A DNA stretch of 35,665 nt from Acidobacteriota bacterium (GCA_016179055.1 JACOSC010000318.1:1-35665), one strand, 5' to 3'. Counted from the stretch's first letter, positions 24,861 to 34,728 are shown. Notes: generated from the letters alone by a model not told the origin. Made by a program: numbers and translations.

Positions 24861-25540
24861 ATGAAGTCTGCAAGGAGAGTTGGCCGACTTATCGGCATGC
24901 TGTTGTTCGTGCAGTTAGCGGGACTTATTGTGCCCTTCGTGTTGTTGTTTCCGCTAACAAGGGGACCACGGTACTTCCTTGCAAATGCGGCGGGGAGCTC
25001 TTTTCAGATCAAGTTGGCTGTGTTTCTCTTGTTTGCGAATTGCGCGCTAACGATCGGCATCGCCATCGCGGCATGGCCGGTCTTTCGTCGATATAGCGAG
25101 GCGATGGCACTCTTGCTCGTGGCCGTGGGCGTGATCATGTTTTCGCTCAAGCAGTCGATAATGTCCACATGCTTTCGATGCTGTCTCTAAGCCAGCAGTA
25201 CGCCCAGGCAGGCGGCCCGGATGAGCTTTTCCAAACGCTTGCGGCGGTCGTCGGCTCGACAAGGAGGTGGGCGCATTACTCGGAGCTGCTTGTTATTGAT
25301 GCTTGGATTTTAGTGTTCTACAGCTTGCTGTACCGCTTCGCCCAGGTGCCGCGTGCACTGGCTGCCTTTGGACTGATAACGGTCACGCTTCACTTCACAG
25401 GGATCACGTTACCGTTATTCCTGAGTTATGGCAGCGTGACGCTGATGGGCGTGCCAATGGCTCTGAGCCACATAGCTCTAGCGTTGTGGATGATGGCCAA
25501 GGGTTTCGAAGAACGGCTTCCAAGCCATGCGCCGTGCTAA
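24861..25540 (+). pseudogene. DUF4386-type membrane protein gene with one-base deletion
   Basis: Closest to the 16082 gene. The first frame (from the ATG at 24861, GAAGGAG upstream) gives MKSARRVGRLIGMLLFVQLA, GLIVPFVLLFPLTRG and VAVGVIMFSL. The second frame continues HMLSMLSLSQQYAQAGGPDE, LFQTLAAVVGSTRRWAHYSE, VPRALAAFGLI and IALALWMMAKGFEERLP. The joint at about 25148-25150 should read FSLQAVDN as in the paralogue. One C missing before AAGCAGTC explains the shift and would give 226 residues. It is the last member of the island; a true mutation or sequencing error. Confidence 0.75.
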
Positions 25541-26158
25541 GCTTCAAATAACCTACCGCCTCGATCCCGACCATTCCGTGGCTTCAGATCAAGAGCGTAA
25601 ATGAGCATAGGGACGAAACGAAAATGAGCGCAAATGAAACCATGAACCAAATGGAAAAGCGTCGCCGCATAGCTCCCCGGCGATGTTACCGTTAACTCTT
25701 CCAATACGATCCCGAGCCGGCCAAGGAGAAGCTCACCGGACTGGCGGGAGTGTCGCTGCAGGTAGAGACGTTCCGCTCGTTGGGCGGGCCCGAGAGCGTG
25801 CCGCGACACGTGTCGGTGAAGCCGCGGGAGCGCGGGTACGATGAAGCGGAGTTGGTGGAAAGTTTTGTGCTACTCAATCATCTGTCCCCCGTCGTACCGA
25901 ACCCTTCCTCATGATCGCGGAGCAGGCTTCCTTGACGGCATGGCCCAAGATGCGTGTGGACGCGCGGCGAAGGGCGTCGCCTTCTTTGTTGAAAGCGCCA
26001 AACTTTTTGTCTAAGTTTACAAAAATTAGGCGAACCAATCCGCAACTCGAGGAGTCAATTCTGGAAAGTTGCGGGCACCATGAACGTATCGTCTCAATAT
26101 TTCACGGTGATTCTCGAGAAAGGGTGTGCGCTTAATTTTCGACGAGCACTCGACGAGT
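25541..26158. other. Region between the island and the kinase operon
   Basis: Contains only a transposase remnant (25696-25896). The rest, including a 74-codon plus-strand frame at 25911-26135, matches no family I recognise. Confidence 0.5.
25696..25896 (+). pseudogene. DDE transposase N-terminal fragment (IS1380-like)
   Basis: One frame reads LFQYDPEPAKEKLTGLAGVS, LQVETFRSLGGPESVPRHVS and VKPRERGYDEAELVESFVLL. The LTG-AG-SL..E.FR-LG and K-RERGYDEAE-VES-VLLN pattern is the N-terminal part of DDE transposases of the IS1380-like (group 1) type. A TAA lies directly upstream, the catalytic DDE part is missing and no terminal repeats are visible. A dead relic at the right edge of the accessory island. 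Confidence 0.6.
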
Positions 26159-28901
26159 CTACGGCGGCAGCCCCACGCGCCGCAGCAGAACGGCAAAGCG
26201 CGGGTCTGGATGGAGGCTAGTGAGCCGGGGATTTGCGTTGAGAAATCTCAGTTCATCGCTGTGTTCCTCGAAAGCCTTGTTTAGCCACTGGAACGCTTGA
26301 TCCTTTTCACCAAGGCCGGCATGGACCTCTCCGATGTGGTAAGGCGCGACATAACGGTGCTTGGACCGTTCGAGCAACTCCCTCAGCCGCCGCTCGGCTT
26401 TCCCTCGCTGTCCCGACACCGCATAGGTATAGGCAATGTCCGCTTGGGCCCAAGGTGCGCCGGATAGGTCTACCGCCTTTTGAAACTCGAGGAGAGCCTC
26501 CTCATACATTCCCTTTCGCTCATAGATCCGGCCCAGCCCTCGATGCACAATCCATTGGCTCGGATCCATCTCGAGCACTTGGCGCGCCTGTTCGATCGCC
26601 TGTTCGTACTGGCCCGCCGAGGACAAAGTCCCAGCCAGACCCAGGTTGACCGCCAGCGATAACGGATCGGACTCTTGGGCCCGTTTTAGTTCCTTTACGG
26701 CGGTCGCAGGCCTTCCCATCGCCATTAGAAAATGCCCGTACCAAGCGTGCCCCTGCCCATAGCGCGGATTGAGGGCAATGGCCCGCTGGAATTCCCGCTC
26801 TGCACCCGACCAGTCCCACTCATAAGCCACTTTGACCTGTCCCAGTGCGGTGTGGGCTTCCGCCAGCGTGTCGTCAAGCGCCACGGCTTTCATGGCGGCC
26901 ATCTGCGCTTTGGGCAAGAACTCTCCCGGAGGCTTTATGCGATAAGTGTTGAGCCGGAGGTAGGAGTAGGCTAATCCGGCGTAGGCCAACGCATAGTCCG
27001 GATCTTTGGCGATCGCCTGCTCGTAGTAGTCGATGCTTTTCCTCGTCGCTTCTTCAGTGGTTACTACGTTCCAGAAGTACCGACCCTTGAGATAGGCATC
27101 GTAGGCGGCTTGGCTCACCGGCCGGACACCGGCCAGGCGCGTCCGCTCCTGCGGCGTTAATTGAACCTTGATCTCTTGAGCAATCGCCTGGGCGACGGTG
27201 CTCTGCAGCGTCAGCACGTCACTGAGATCCCCTTCGTAGCTCTTGGCCCACAGATGCCGGTCCGTCGCCGCCTGGATCAACTGCACCGCGATGCGCACGC
27301 GGCTGCCGGCGCGCTGCACCGAGCCCTCAATGACCGCCTCTACCTTCAGCGCCCGCGCAATCTCCGGCAACGGCCGGCGGGTGCCCTTATACGACATCAC
27401 CGAAGTCCGCGAGGTTACCTGCAGCGCCCCGATTTGCGCCAGGTCAGTAATCAGCGCTTCGGTCATGCCGTCGGCGAAGTACTCCTGCTCCGGGTCGTGG
27501 GAAAGGTTCTCCAACGGCAGCACCGCCACGGATCGGATGAGGCCGGCTTGGGTCGTTGGGTGGGAGCCGGGTAGGAACCGGGCGGCCGCGATCATTATAA
27601 GGAGAACCAGTACGCTGGCCACCGATGTGAGGACATAAGCCCTATTCCGGCGAATGAACTGTGATGTGCGGTAACCGAGCGTGCTCTTACGGGCGATGAC
27701 CGGCAAGCCTTCCAGGTGGCGGAGGATATCAGTCCGAGAACGCCTTGACGGAGGGATACCGGTGCACGGGCTCCTTGCGCAACGCCATCAGAACGATATT
27801 GTCCAGATCGCCGCTGAGTTGACGGCGGAGCCCGTCGGGCCGACCGTCCCGCATCAAACTCACGGATTCCGGCGTGATTCGGACCGGTTTATCGTCCACG
27901 GCGTCGAGTGATTCTCCGATACGACCAATGGCCGTACTCGGCTTGTCCGGCATTTCTTCGCAAATGATCCGCTCAAATTCTTTGGGGGTGCGGGTCTCCA
28001 TCCGGTACGGATGATGGCCGGTCAGCAATTCGTACAGCAGCACGCCCAGGGCGTAGACGTCACTGGCGGGAGTGATCGCCTCCCCGCGTACCTGCTCGGG
28101 GCTGGCATACTCAGGCGTCATCGGACGCAGCCCCGTCGCCGTGGCACAGGCTTCCAGCCTGTGTTGGACAGGCAAGATGCCTGTCCCACTTTCTTCCGGG
28201 GCCAGCAGCTTGGCAATGCCGAAATCCAGCAGCTTGGGCGCGCCTTCGGCCGTCACCAGGATGTTGCCGGGCTTCAGGTCGCGATGGACGATGTGGTGCT
28301 CGTAGGCATACTGCACGGCGGCGCAGATGGTGCGGAACAGCTTCAGCCGATCCTTGACCGAGAGCTTGTGCGTGCCGCAGTACGCGTCAATGGGCAGGCC
28401 TTCGACATAATCCATCACGAAGTAGGAGAGGCCCCCTTCGGTCGTGCCGCCGTCCAGTAGTTTGGCGATATTTGGATGGTCGAGCGTCGCGAGAATCTGG
28501 CGCTCGTTACGGAAGCGGAGCAGGATCGCATTCGTGTCCATGCCGCGCTTGACTAACTTGATGGCGACCTGCTTCTGGTACGCATCGTCGGCGCGCTCAG
28601 CCAAGTAAACGGCGCCCATCCCGCCGTGGCCGATCTCTTGTCGGAGCTCATAGGGGCCGAGACGCCGTCCGATAAGGGTGTCGGTCGGATCCTCAGGCCG
28701 CCACAGCGCGCCCGTCTCGACCGCCGGCGTCTCCATAAAGCGGGCCGCGGGCTCCTGCTGCGCCAACAGGGATTCCACTTCCTCGCGCAGCGAGGCGTCA
28801 CCGGCGCAGGCGGCATCCAGGAACGCCGCCCGCTGGGTGGCCGCACGCTCGAGCGCCGCTTGCGCCACGGCTTCAATGCGTTGCCAACGCTCAGTCGTCA
28901 T
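26159..28901 (-). pseudogene. PknB-type Ser/Thr kinase with TolB-like and TPR domains, split by a one-base insertion
   Basis: Two frames form one gene. N-terminal part (28901-27729): DUF-like leader, then a kinase domain with GHGGMGAVY, VAIKLVKRG, HRDLKPGN, DFGIAKLL and SPEQVRG. C-terminal part (27706-26159): TM helix VLTSVASVLVLLIMIAAARF, a TolB/FlgO-like domain (RSVAVLPLENLSHDPEQEYF, ADGMTEALITDLAQ), then about seven TPR repeats. The joint should read SVKAFSDDILRHLEGLPVIARK. An extra A on the plus strand at about 27731 creates TGA after FSD. Removing it gives exactly 913 residues. The second frame has only a TTG start, which supports the single-gene reading. It overlaps the upstream ECF sigma gene by 11 bases. 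Probably a membrane signalling kinase, if the shift is an assembly error. Confidence 0.85.
28145..28186. repeat. Intragenic double-hairpin repeat inside the kinase domain
   Basis: Two adjacent perfect hairpins: CACAGGCT/AGCCTGTG (28145-28163) and GGACAGGCA/TGCCTGTCC (28166-28186). They encode the in-frame insert GTGILPVQHRLEAC within the kinase, between DFGIAKLLAPEE and LRPMTPEYASPEQ, i.e. in the activation segment. The same kind of ACAGGC/GCCTGT repeat is widespread between genes in environmental bacteria. Confidence 0.85.
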
Positions 28902-29472
28902 GGAGCGCTCCTTTTTGCAGTTCGCGGTGCAACCATAGCTTAGCCATCTGCCACCCGCGTTCGACCGTCGGCGTTGACACGCCCAGAACGTGCGCGGTCT
29001 CTTGGATCGTCAGCCCGCCGAAGAAGCGTAACTCTACGATCCGCCCTTTTTGGGAGTCGAAGGTTGCCAGGCGGTTCAGGGCCTCATCGAGCACTAACAG
29101 ATCGACCTCCCGTTTACCCGACCCATCGACGGCGTCATTCAGGAACAACGAACGGTGGGGGCCGCCGCGCTTGGCGGCCCGCTGATGACGGGCGTGCTCG
29201 ATCAGAATTCGTCGCATCGCCTGGGCGGCCAGGCCAAAAAAGTGCGCCCGGTTTTGCCAGTGTAGGTCGGTTTGGCCGATCAGCCGCAGGTACACTTCGT
29301 GTACCAGCGCGGTCGCTTGCAGCGTGTGACCGGACCGCTCGTCCCGCAGGTACCGGCGGGCCAGCCGGCGCAGCTCATTGTAAACCAAGGGCAGGAGGTT
29401 GGCCAGCGCTTCCGGATGGCCCCGACAGCTATCAGCCAACATCTGGGTTACGTCTTTTGGCGAGACCTTCAT
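28891..29472 (-). CDS. ECF-subfamily RNA polymerase sigma factor (SigX6/TIGR02999 type)
   Basis: A 193-residue sigma factor. Region 2: ELRRLARRYLRDERSGHTLQ, ATALVHEVYLRL, HFFGLAAQAMRRILIEHARH. Region 4: LDEALNRLATFDSQKGRIVE, LRFFGGLTIQETAHVLGVST, PTVERGWQMAKLWLHREL. This subgroup is typical of Acidobacteriota and Planctomycetota and is usually followed by a Ser/Thr kinase gene, as here: the kinase ATG overlaps the sigma gene by 11 bases. Kinase phosphorylation of the sigma factor is often proposed for such pairs, so the two likely form one signalling unit. The divergent TonB receptor 283 bases away is a candidate target. Confidence 0.93.
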   Translation of the reverse strand: MKVSPKDVTQMLADSCRGHPEALANLLPLVYNELRRLARRYLRDERSGHTLQATALVHEVYLRLIGQTDLHWQNRAHFFGLAAQAMRRILIEHARHQRAAKRGGPHRSLFLNDAVDGSGKREVDLLVLDEALNRLATFDSQKGRIVELRFFGGLTIQETAHVLGVSTPTVERGWQMAKLWLHRELQKGALHDD

Positions 29473-29754
29473 ACTCTACCCCACACGCCCGGATTGGTTG
29501 CGATGTAATCGCCTCAAGCTAGAGGGATTGTAGTGATCGGCCCAGTGCAAGTCAATGGTTCAATCGGATCATCTGGAAGGGTCGGGGCGCTGCTCTGAAA
29601 AAAAATTCGATTTTTGTGATGGAATTTTGCGAGAATTTTCGCCTTTTGTAGAGGGCCGCCCAGACTCGGGCCCATGCTCCAGTTTAGGATACGGGGTCGC
29701 GCCGGACATTATTCTGGCATGGAACCTTAAGACCGTTTAGCACGGGAGGAAAAT
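29473..29754. promoter_or_regulatory. Divergent intergenic region between sigma factor and TonB receptor
   Basis: No gene. An AT-rich tract at about 29597-29650 (AAAAAAAATTCGATTTTTG, then GAATTTTGCGAGAATTTTCG) contains GAATTTT twice, nine bases apart, a possible regulator or ECF promoter site. GGGAGGAAAAT directly precedes the receptor start. Confidence 0.4.
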
Positions 29755-32700
29755 ATGATCGTTCAAAAGGGTCGTCTGCCATTGTTGCGTGGTATATTTC
29801 TGCTTTACGCGTTTTGGATTCCCGGCCTTGTTCTAGCTCAGGAAGGCACAATCACTGGACGGATCACGGACCCGCAGGGTGGGGTCATCCCCGGAGTGAC
29901 TCTCACCGCCACGAGCGTGGGGAAAGGCGTTAAGGTGACGACACGGACCAACCACGAGGGCCTTTATACCTTTCCCTTTCTGCAGCCGGGAAATTACCAA
30001 CTGACGACGGACATGCCAGGCTTTAAGCCGGTGGTGCGCTCCGGCCTCAAGCTGGACGTGCAGCAGGTGGCGCGGATCGACTTTGTGTTGGAGATCGGCA
30101 CGCCCGATCAAGAGGTCACGGTCGAGGCGAACACGCCGCGGCTCGAGCGCGAAACGTCCTCAGTCGGTCAGGTGGTGGAGAACAAAACCGTCGTGACGCT
30201 GCCGCTGAACGGACGCAACTATTCTCAGCTCGCATTGCTGGCGCCCGGCGCCGTACCGAACCCGACTCCGGGTGCGACAGACGGCCTCAGCCTGAATGGG
30301 AGTCGGGCATATCAAACCAGCTTCCTGATTGACGGCGTGGAGAACAACAACTATATTCTCGGATCGAGCAATGATTCGACGCAAGCCTTTCGTCCCTCGA
30401 TCGACGCGATCCAGGAGTTTAAAGTGGAAACGGCCAATTACAGTGCCGAGTTCGGCCACGCCGCCGGGGGTGTCATTAACGTTTCGATCAAGTCCGGTAC
30501 GAACGAGTTCCACGGCGCGGCATTTGAGTTCTTGCGTAACGATAAGCTCGACGCCAATAACTTTTTTTCCAACCGCACGGGTCTCAAGCGGCCTCCGCTA
30601 CGGTACAATCAATTAGGCGGGACCATAGGAGGTCCTGTCCTGCGCCACCACACCTTTTTCTTTGCGAGCTACCAAGGAACGCGCATCCGCCGGCCGGATA
30701 CAGTCATCACCACGGTGCCAACGCCAGATATGGTGCGGGGCCATTTTGGCCGTGTGGCGATCTACGACCCGCTGAATAGGCAGCCGTTTCCCAACAGCGT
30801 TATCCCAGAAAGCCGTATGGACGCGGTCGGACGCCGTCTAGTAGCACTCTATCCGGCTCCCAATTTGCCCGGCGCGGTGAACAATTATGTGTCCAACGTC
30901 AGCAACAAGGACGATCGCGGACAGTACGATCTGCGTGTTGATCATCGGATCGGTACCAAGGACAGCCTGTTTGTGCGGTACGGCCGCTCTTCCCTTGCGT
31001 TTTCACAAGGCAGCGTGTTTGGTCCGCCGGGAAATGGCGGAGCGGGACTCTTCCAGTTCCCCGCGCTCAGACCATCAAAAGCCTACGCCGTTGGATTGAG
31101 TGAGACGCACATCTTTTCTTCCACGCTGGTCAACGAAGCGCGCGCCGCTTATACGAGGATCGACAGCGATCAGCAAAGTCCGGCAACTAAGCCGTTGTAC
31201 GAGGAATATGGAATAAGAGGGGTACCGCAATTTCCGGGGCTGACCGGTCTACCGATGATATTGGTGACCGGGTTTTCCAGCCTTGGCGATGCTACGTTTA
31301 CTCCGAATCCCAGATGGTCGCACTGGCTTCAACTGAGTGACGGTCTTTCCTGGATTCGTGGAAAGCATACGTTGAAGTTGGGGGGCGATCTACGCCTTCG
31401 AACCAACTCGGGGCGGTCGGGCCAACTGGCCCGCGGCTCGTTCACCTTCAACGGGCAGTTCACGGCGTCCGCCGTGGCCGACCTGCTGCTGGGCCAAACC
31501 AGCTCGGCCACGCTGACGACGACGCTTCCGCTGGATTTACGCGATGACTACTACGGCTTTTTCATCCATGACACCTGGAGACTTTCTCGCCGGCTCACCC
31601 TGAATCTGGGGCTGCGTCACGAGCTGCAAACGCCCATGTGGGAACGCCACAACCGCATGTCTAATTTCGATCTTGATCCCCGCAGCCCGACGTATGGACA
31701 GTTGGCGCCGGCGCGAGACGGCTCGATTCGCTCTCGCGCGTTTGCCAATTTGGACAAGCGCAACTTTGCGCCACGTATCGGGTTTGCCTATTCGGTCGAT
31801 CCCAAGACGGTCGTGCGGGGAGCGCTTGGCATTTTTTATGGTGGCTTTGGCTGGTACAATGTTGCTCGATCCCAAGCGGCCAATCTGCCGTACTTTGTCA
31901 ATATCACAGTGCCCTCGCCACGCACAGCGCCCCTTTCCTATCTTGTGCTGGCGGAGGGATTCCCGCCCGGTATTCTCGATCCCCGAAACGCGAGGAATCC
32001 CGCCGTCACTGCTCTGGCGCCGAACTTCCAGACGCCTCAAATTTACCAGTGGAATGTTTGTCTCGAACGAGAATCGGTTGGGGACACCGTCCTGTCGCTG
32101 GCCTACGTGGGGTCCAGCTCTTCCCGACTCCGCGGATTCAATGACATTAATGCACCAGAACCGGGTCCGGGTCCGATCAATTCCAGGCGTCCCTTTCCTA
32201 CCCTCGGGATCATCGGATTACAGGCCAGTTTTGTGCATGCCACATACCATTCGATGCAGGCCAAGTTGGAACGGCGTTTCAACCGCGGGTTTTCCCTGCT
32301 TTCGTCCTACACGTGGAGCCACTCGATCGACAACTCCACAGATCTCGAGAGCGACGCATTCGGAACGGGAACGACCATACCGCAGAATCCGAATAATATC
32401 AGGGCTGAAAAGGCCTCCTCGGCCATGGACGTGCGGCACAGATTCACGAGCAGCCTCATCTATGACCTGCCGTTCGGACGAAGGGGTGGGTGGACGGGCG
32501 ATTCCGCCGTGATCCGAGCCGTGCTGGGCGGATGGCAACTCGGCGGCATCTTCGTGGCGCAGAGCGGGGCGCCTATGACGCCCATCGTGAATCCGAACCT
32601 GTCCGATACCACCACGCCGATACGCCCTGACCGCGTCCGGGACGGCAATCTGCCCCGAGGAGCGCGAAGCATCGACCGCTGGTTTGATCCCTCCGCCTTT

Positions 32701-32967
32701 GCACCACCCGCCCGATACACGTTTGGTAACTCCGGTCGTGCCGTGCTACGCGCGCCGGGGCTGGTCAATCTGGATTTGCTCCTGGGGCGCAACTTCCAGA
32801 TCACTGAAACGAAACGATTGGAGCTGCGGGGCGAGTCCTTCAACCTCACCAACTCGGCGCACTTTGGCCGGCCCGACATAACGATTAACCAGCCGCAGGC
32901 GGGCCGAATCACCTCGACACAAATACCCAATCGACAGGTTCAAATCGGATTGCGGTTTGTGTTCTGA
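29755..32967 (+). CDS. TonB-dependent receptor with carboxypeptidase-regulatory domain (Oar-like)
   Basis: A 1070-residue outer-membrane transporter. A signal peptide (residues 1-24, cut before QEG) is followed by a CarboxypepD_reg/Cna-B-like domain (GTITGRITDPQGGVIPGVTL, YTFPFLQPGNYQLT; about 25-115), a plug domain (LPLNGRNYSQLALLAPG, LNGSRAYQTSFLIDGVENNN, GHAAGGVINVSIKSGTNEFH; about 120-260) and a 22-strand type barrel ending in QIGLRFVF with the C-terminal aromatic. The architecture is that of the Oar-like receptors expanded in Acidobacteriota. The substrate is unknown; the following sulfatase suggests a sulfated glycan or ester. A strong GGGAGG site lies before the ATG. Regulation by the divergent ECF sigma/kinase pair is plausible. 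Confidence 0.95.
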   Translation: MIVQKGRLPLLRGIFLLYAFWIPGLVLAQEGTITGRITDPQGGVIPGVTLTATSVGKGVKVTTRTNHEGLYTFPFLQPGNYQLTTDMPGFKPVVRSGLKLDVQQVARIDFVLEIGTPDQEVTVEANTPRLERETSSVGQVVENKTVVTLPLNGRNYSQLALLAPGAVPNPTPGATDGLSLNGSRAYQTSFLIDGVENNNYILGSSNDSTQAFRPSIDAIQEFKVETANYSAEFGHAAGGVINVSIKSGTNEFHGAAFEFLRNDKLDANNFFSNRTGLKRPPLRYNQLGGTIGGPVLRHHTFFFASYQGTRIRRPDTVITTVPTPDMVRGHFGRVAIYDPLNRQPFPNSVIPESRMDAVGRRLVALYPAPNLPGAVNNYVSNVSNKDDRGQYDLRVDHRIGTKDSLFVRYGRSSLAFSQGSVFGPPGNGGAGLFQFPALRPSKAYAVGLSETHIFSSTLVNEARAAYTRIDSDQQSPATKPLYEEYGIRGVPQFPGLTGLPMILVTGFSSLGDATFTPNPRWSHWLQLSDGLSWIRGKHTLKLGGDLRLRTNSGRSGQLARGSFTFNGQFTASAVADLLLGQTSSATLTTTLPLDLRDDYYGFFIHDTWRLSRRLTLNLGLRHELQTPMWERHNRMSNFDLDPRSPTYGQLAPARDGSIRSRAFANLDKRNFAPRIGFAYSVDPKTVVRGALGIFYGGFGWYNVARSQAANLPYFVNITVPSPRTAPLSYLVLAEGFPPGILDPRNARNPAVTALAPNFQTPQIYQWNVCLERESVGDTVLSLAYVGSSSSRLRGFNDINAPEPGPGPINSRRPFPTLGIIGLQASFVHATYHSMQAKLERRFNRGFSLLSSYTWSHSIDNSTDLESDAFGTGTTIPQNPNNIRAEKASSAMDVRHRFTSSLIYDLPFGRRGGWTGDSAVIRAVLGGWQLGGIFVAQSGAPMTPIVNPNLSDTTTPIRPDRVRDGNLPRGARSIDRWFDPSAFAPPARYTFGNSGRAVLRAPGLVNLDLLLGRNFQITETKRLELRGESFNLTNSAHFGRPDITINQPQAGRITSTQIPNRQVQIGLRFVF

Positions 32968-32995
32968 AAGCCATTGACCTAGGGAGAGTCACCTC

Positions 32996-34420
32996 ATGTA
33001 CAAAAAACTCATTCAGTCGACCTTGATGCTTATCATTGCGGTTTTAATCTCGTGCATGGATTCTACTCAACCCGCCGCGAAGCGAACGCCGAACATCGTC
33101 TTTTTTCTGGCGGATGATTTGGGTTGGAAGGATGTCGGCTACCATGGCAGTGAGATCCAAACCCCGAATATCGACCGCATGGCCGCCCGAGGGGTTCGCC
33201 TGGAGCAGATGTATGCCATGCCGCTATGTACGCCGACGCGGGCCTGTTTGATGACTGGTCGGTATCCCATGCGCATGGGGCTGCAAACCTATGTAATTCT
33301 ACCGTGGGATCGCTACGGTCTGCCGCTGGAGGAGCGCACGCTGCCCGAGGCGCTCAAGGCGGCCGGGTACCGAACCGGCATTACTGGCAAGTGGCACCTG
33401 GGCCATTTCGATCCGGCGTACCTGCCGACGCGGCGAGGGTTCGACCATCAGTACGGGCTCTATCTTGGGATGGTTGACTATTACACCCACGCGAACGTGC
33501 TGGGCGGTCTCGATTGGCATCGCAATGGTCGAGCTTTGCGCGAAGAAGGATACAGCACGGATCTAATCGCCCGAGAAGCGGTGCGCCTCCTCGAAGGACA
33601 TCACATGGCGCAGCCCCTTTTTCTTTACGTGGCCTTCAACGCGCCGCATTTACCGCTCCAAGCGCCCAGAGAGTACGTAGACCGTTACCAGCATATCCAG
33701 GATACCAACCGGCGGACCTATGCTGCTATGGTCACCTGCATGGATAATGCTATCGGCCAGGTTCTCGCCGCCCTGGATAAACGAAAAATGACCGATAATA
33801 CACTGGTTATTTTCAGTAGCGATAATGGCGGTTCCACCAATCAGAGCGCCGCCGACAACGGGCGGCTGCGAGGCGGTAAGCTCACTCTGTACGAAGGCGG
33901 GATGCGGGTACCGGCTTGGGTCGTCTGGCCAGGAAAACTCAAGTCCGGCCTCGTAAACCAGCCGCTCCATGTGGTAGATTGGTATCCGACGCTACTCAGA
34001 CTGGCTGGCGCCTCGCTCCAGCAGCCGCGGCCGCTCGATGGAAAAGACATCTGGCCCACGATCGCCGAAGGAAAACCCTCCCCGCATGAGGAAATTCTGC
34101 TTAACTATGAGGCGGATGGCCAGGCGATTCGCCGCGGCGATTGGAAACTGGTGATCGATGGCCAACGGTACTTGGACTGGGACGCCGACGCACGCAAGAC
34201 TAAGGGCAAGGTGATCATCGACCGCCGTATCGAGTTGTTCAACATCGCTCAGGATCCCTATGAGGAAACCAACATGGCGGGCAAGCATCCGGAGAAAGTG
34301 CAAGAACTGCTTGCCCGATTGCAGTTCTATGAGCGGCAGGCCGTGCCGGGTAAGCGGACCCTAAGTCCAGATCCTCCCGCCAGATTCAAAGCGCCCACGG
34401 TCTGGGGAGAGAAGGAATGA
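32996..34420 (+). CDS. Arylsulfatase-type lipoprotein sulfatase
   Basis: A 474-residue sulfatase of the alkaline phosphatase superfamily. An N-terminal lipobox LISC (Cys20) marks a lipoprotein. The active site CTPTR at 78-82 fits C-x-P-x-R, in which Cys78 must be turned into formylglycine by an FGE or anaerobic enzyme encoded elsewhere. Metal and substrate motifs: FFLADDLGWKDVG (Asp40, Asp41), GITGKWHLG with the catalytic Lys/His, and FSSDNGGSTNQS. It cleaves a sulfate ester, probably in the periplasm or at the outer membrane. The start is 28 bases after the TonB receptor, so the two form an operon for uptake and desulfation of a sulfated substrate. Confidence 0.95.
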   Translation: MYKKLIQSTLMLIIAVLISCMDSTQPAAKRTPNIVFFLADDLGWKDVGYHGSEIQTPNIDRMAARGVRLEQMYAMPLCTPTRACLMTGRYPMRMGLQTYVILPWDRYGLPLEERTLPEALKAAGYRTGITGKWHLGHFDPAYLPTRRGFDHQYGLYLGMVDYYTHANVLGGLDWHRNGRALREEGYSTDLIAREAVRLLEGHHMAQPLFLYVAFNAPHLPLQAPREYVDRYQHIQDTNRRTYAAMVTCMDNAIGQVLAALDKRKMTDNTLVIFSSDNGGSTNQSAADNGRLRGGKLTLYEGGMRVPAWVVWPGKLKSGLVNQPLHVVDWYPTLLRLAGASLQQPRPLDGKDIWPTIAEGKPSPHEEILLNYEADGQAIRRGDWKLVIDGQRYLDWDADARKTKGKVIIDRRIELFNIAQDPYEETNMAGKHPEKVQELLARLQFYERQAVPGKRTLSPDPPARFKAPTVWGEKE

Positions 34421-34728
34421 AAGACGAGGGCATGACCTCTTCAAGCGATATCCTCCGAAGCCGAGCGATGTCTGGGTATCATATTCCTCACCATATACTT
34501 TGCGAGCACATTCAAACAAAACAAGAGGCATTTTATCTTGCCTTTTTTTGGAGGTATTTGTAATATTCCGATGCTTGAGAAGACTTCGCAAGTTCCTAGA
34601 TTGCTTTCTATAATGCGAGCTAAGGAGCCATCCAAGAATAAGTTAATACACGCGGAATAGAGCTGAACAAAATGGAGTCCTCGAGATAAAGTAGGCTGGG
34701 AGACCTTATCGAAAGGTGGGTCCAGCCG
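34421..34728. other. Intergenic region with terminator, before an insertion sequence
   Basis: No gene seen. A likely terminator for the receptor-sulfatase operon is at 34524-34549. The left end of the insertion sequence must lie between there and 34729, but I cannot identify its terminal repeat. Confidence 0.5.
34524..34549 (+). terminator. Probable intrinsic terminator of the sulfatase operon
   Basis: AGAGGCA pairs with TGCCTTT around TTTTATCT (5 solid pairs plus weak outer ones), followed by an unbroken T run to 34549. About 105 bases after the sulfatase stop. Confidence 0.5.

Noticed and set aside
27729-28901. Independent soluble kinase gene
   Set aside because: The following frame has only a TTG start and joins perfectly after removing one base, so a single split gene is more likely.
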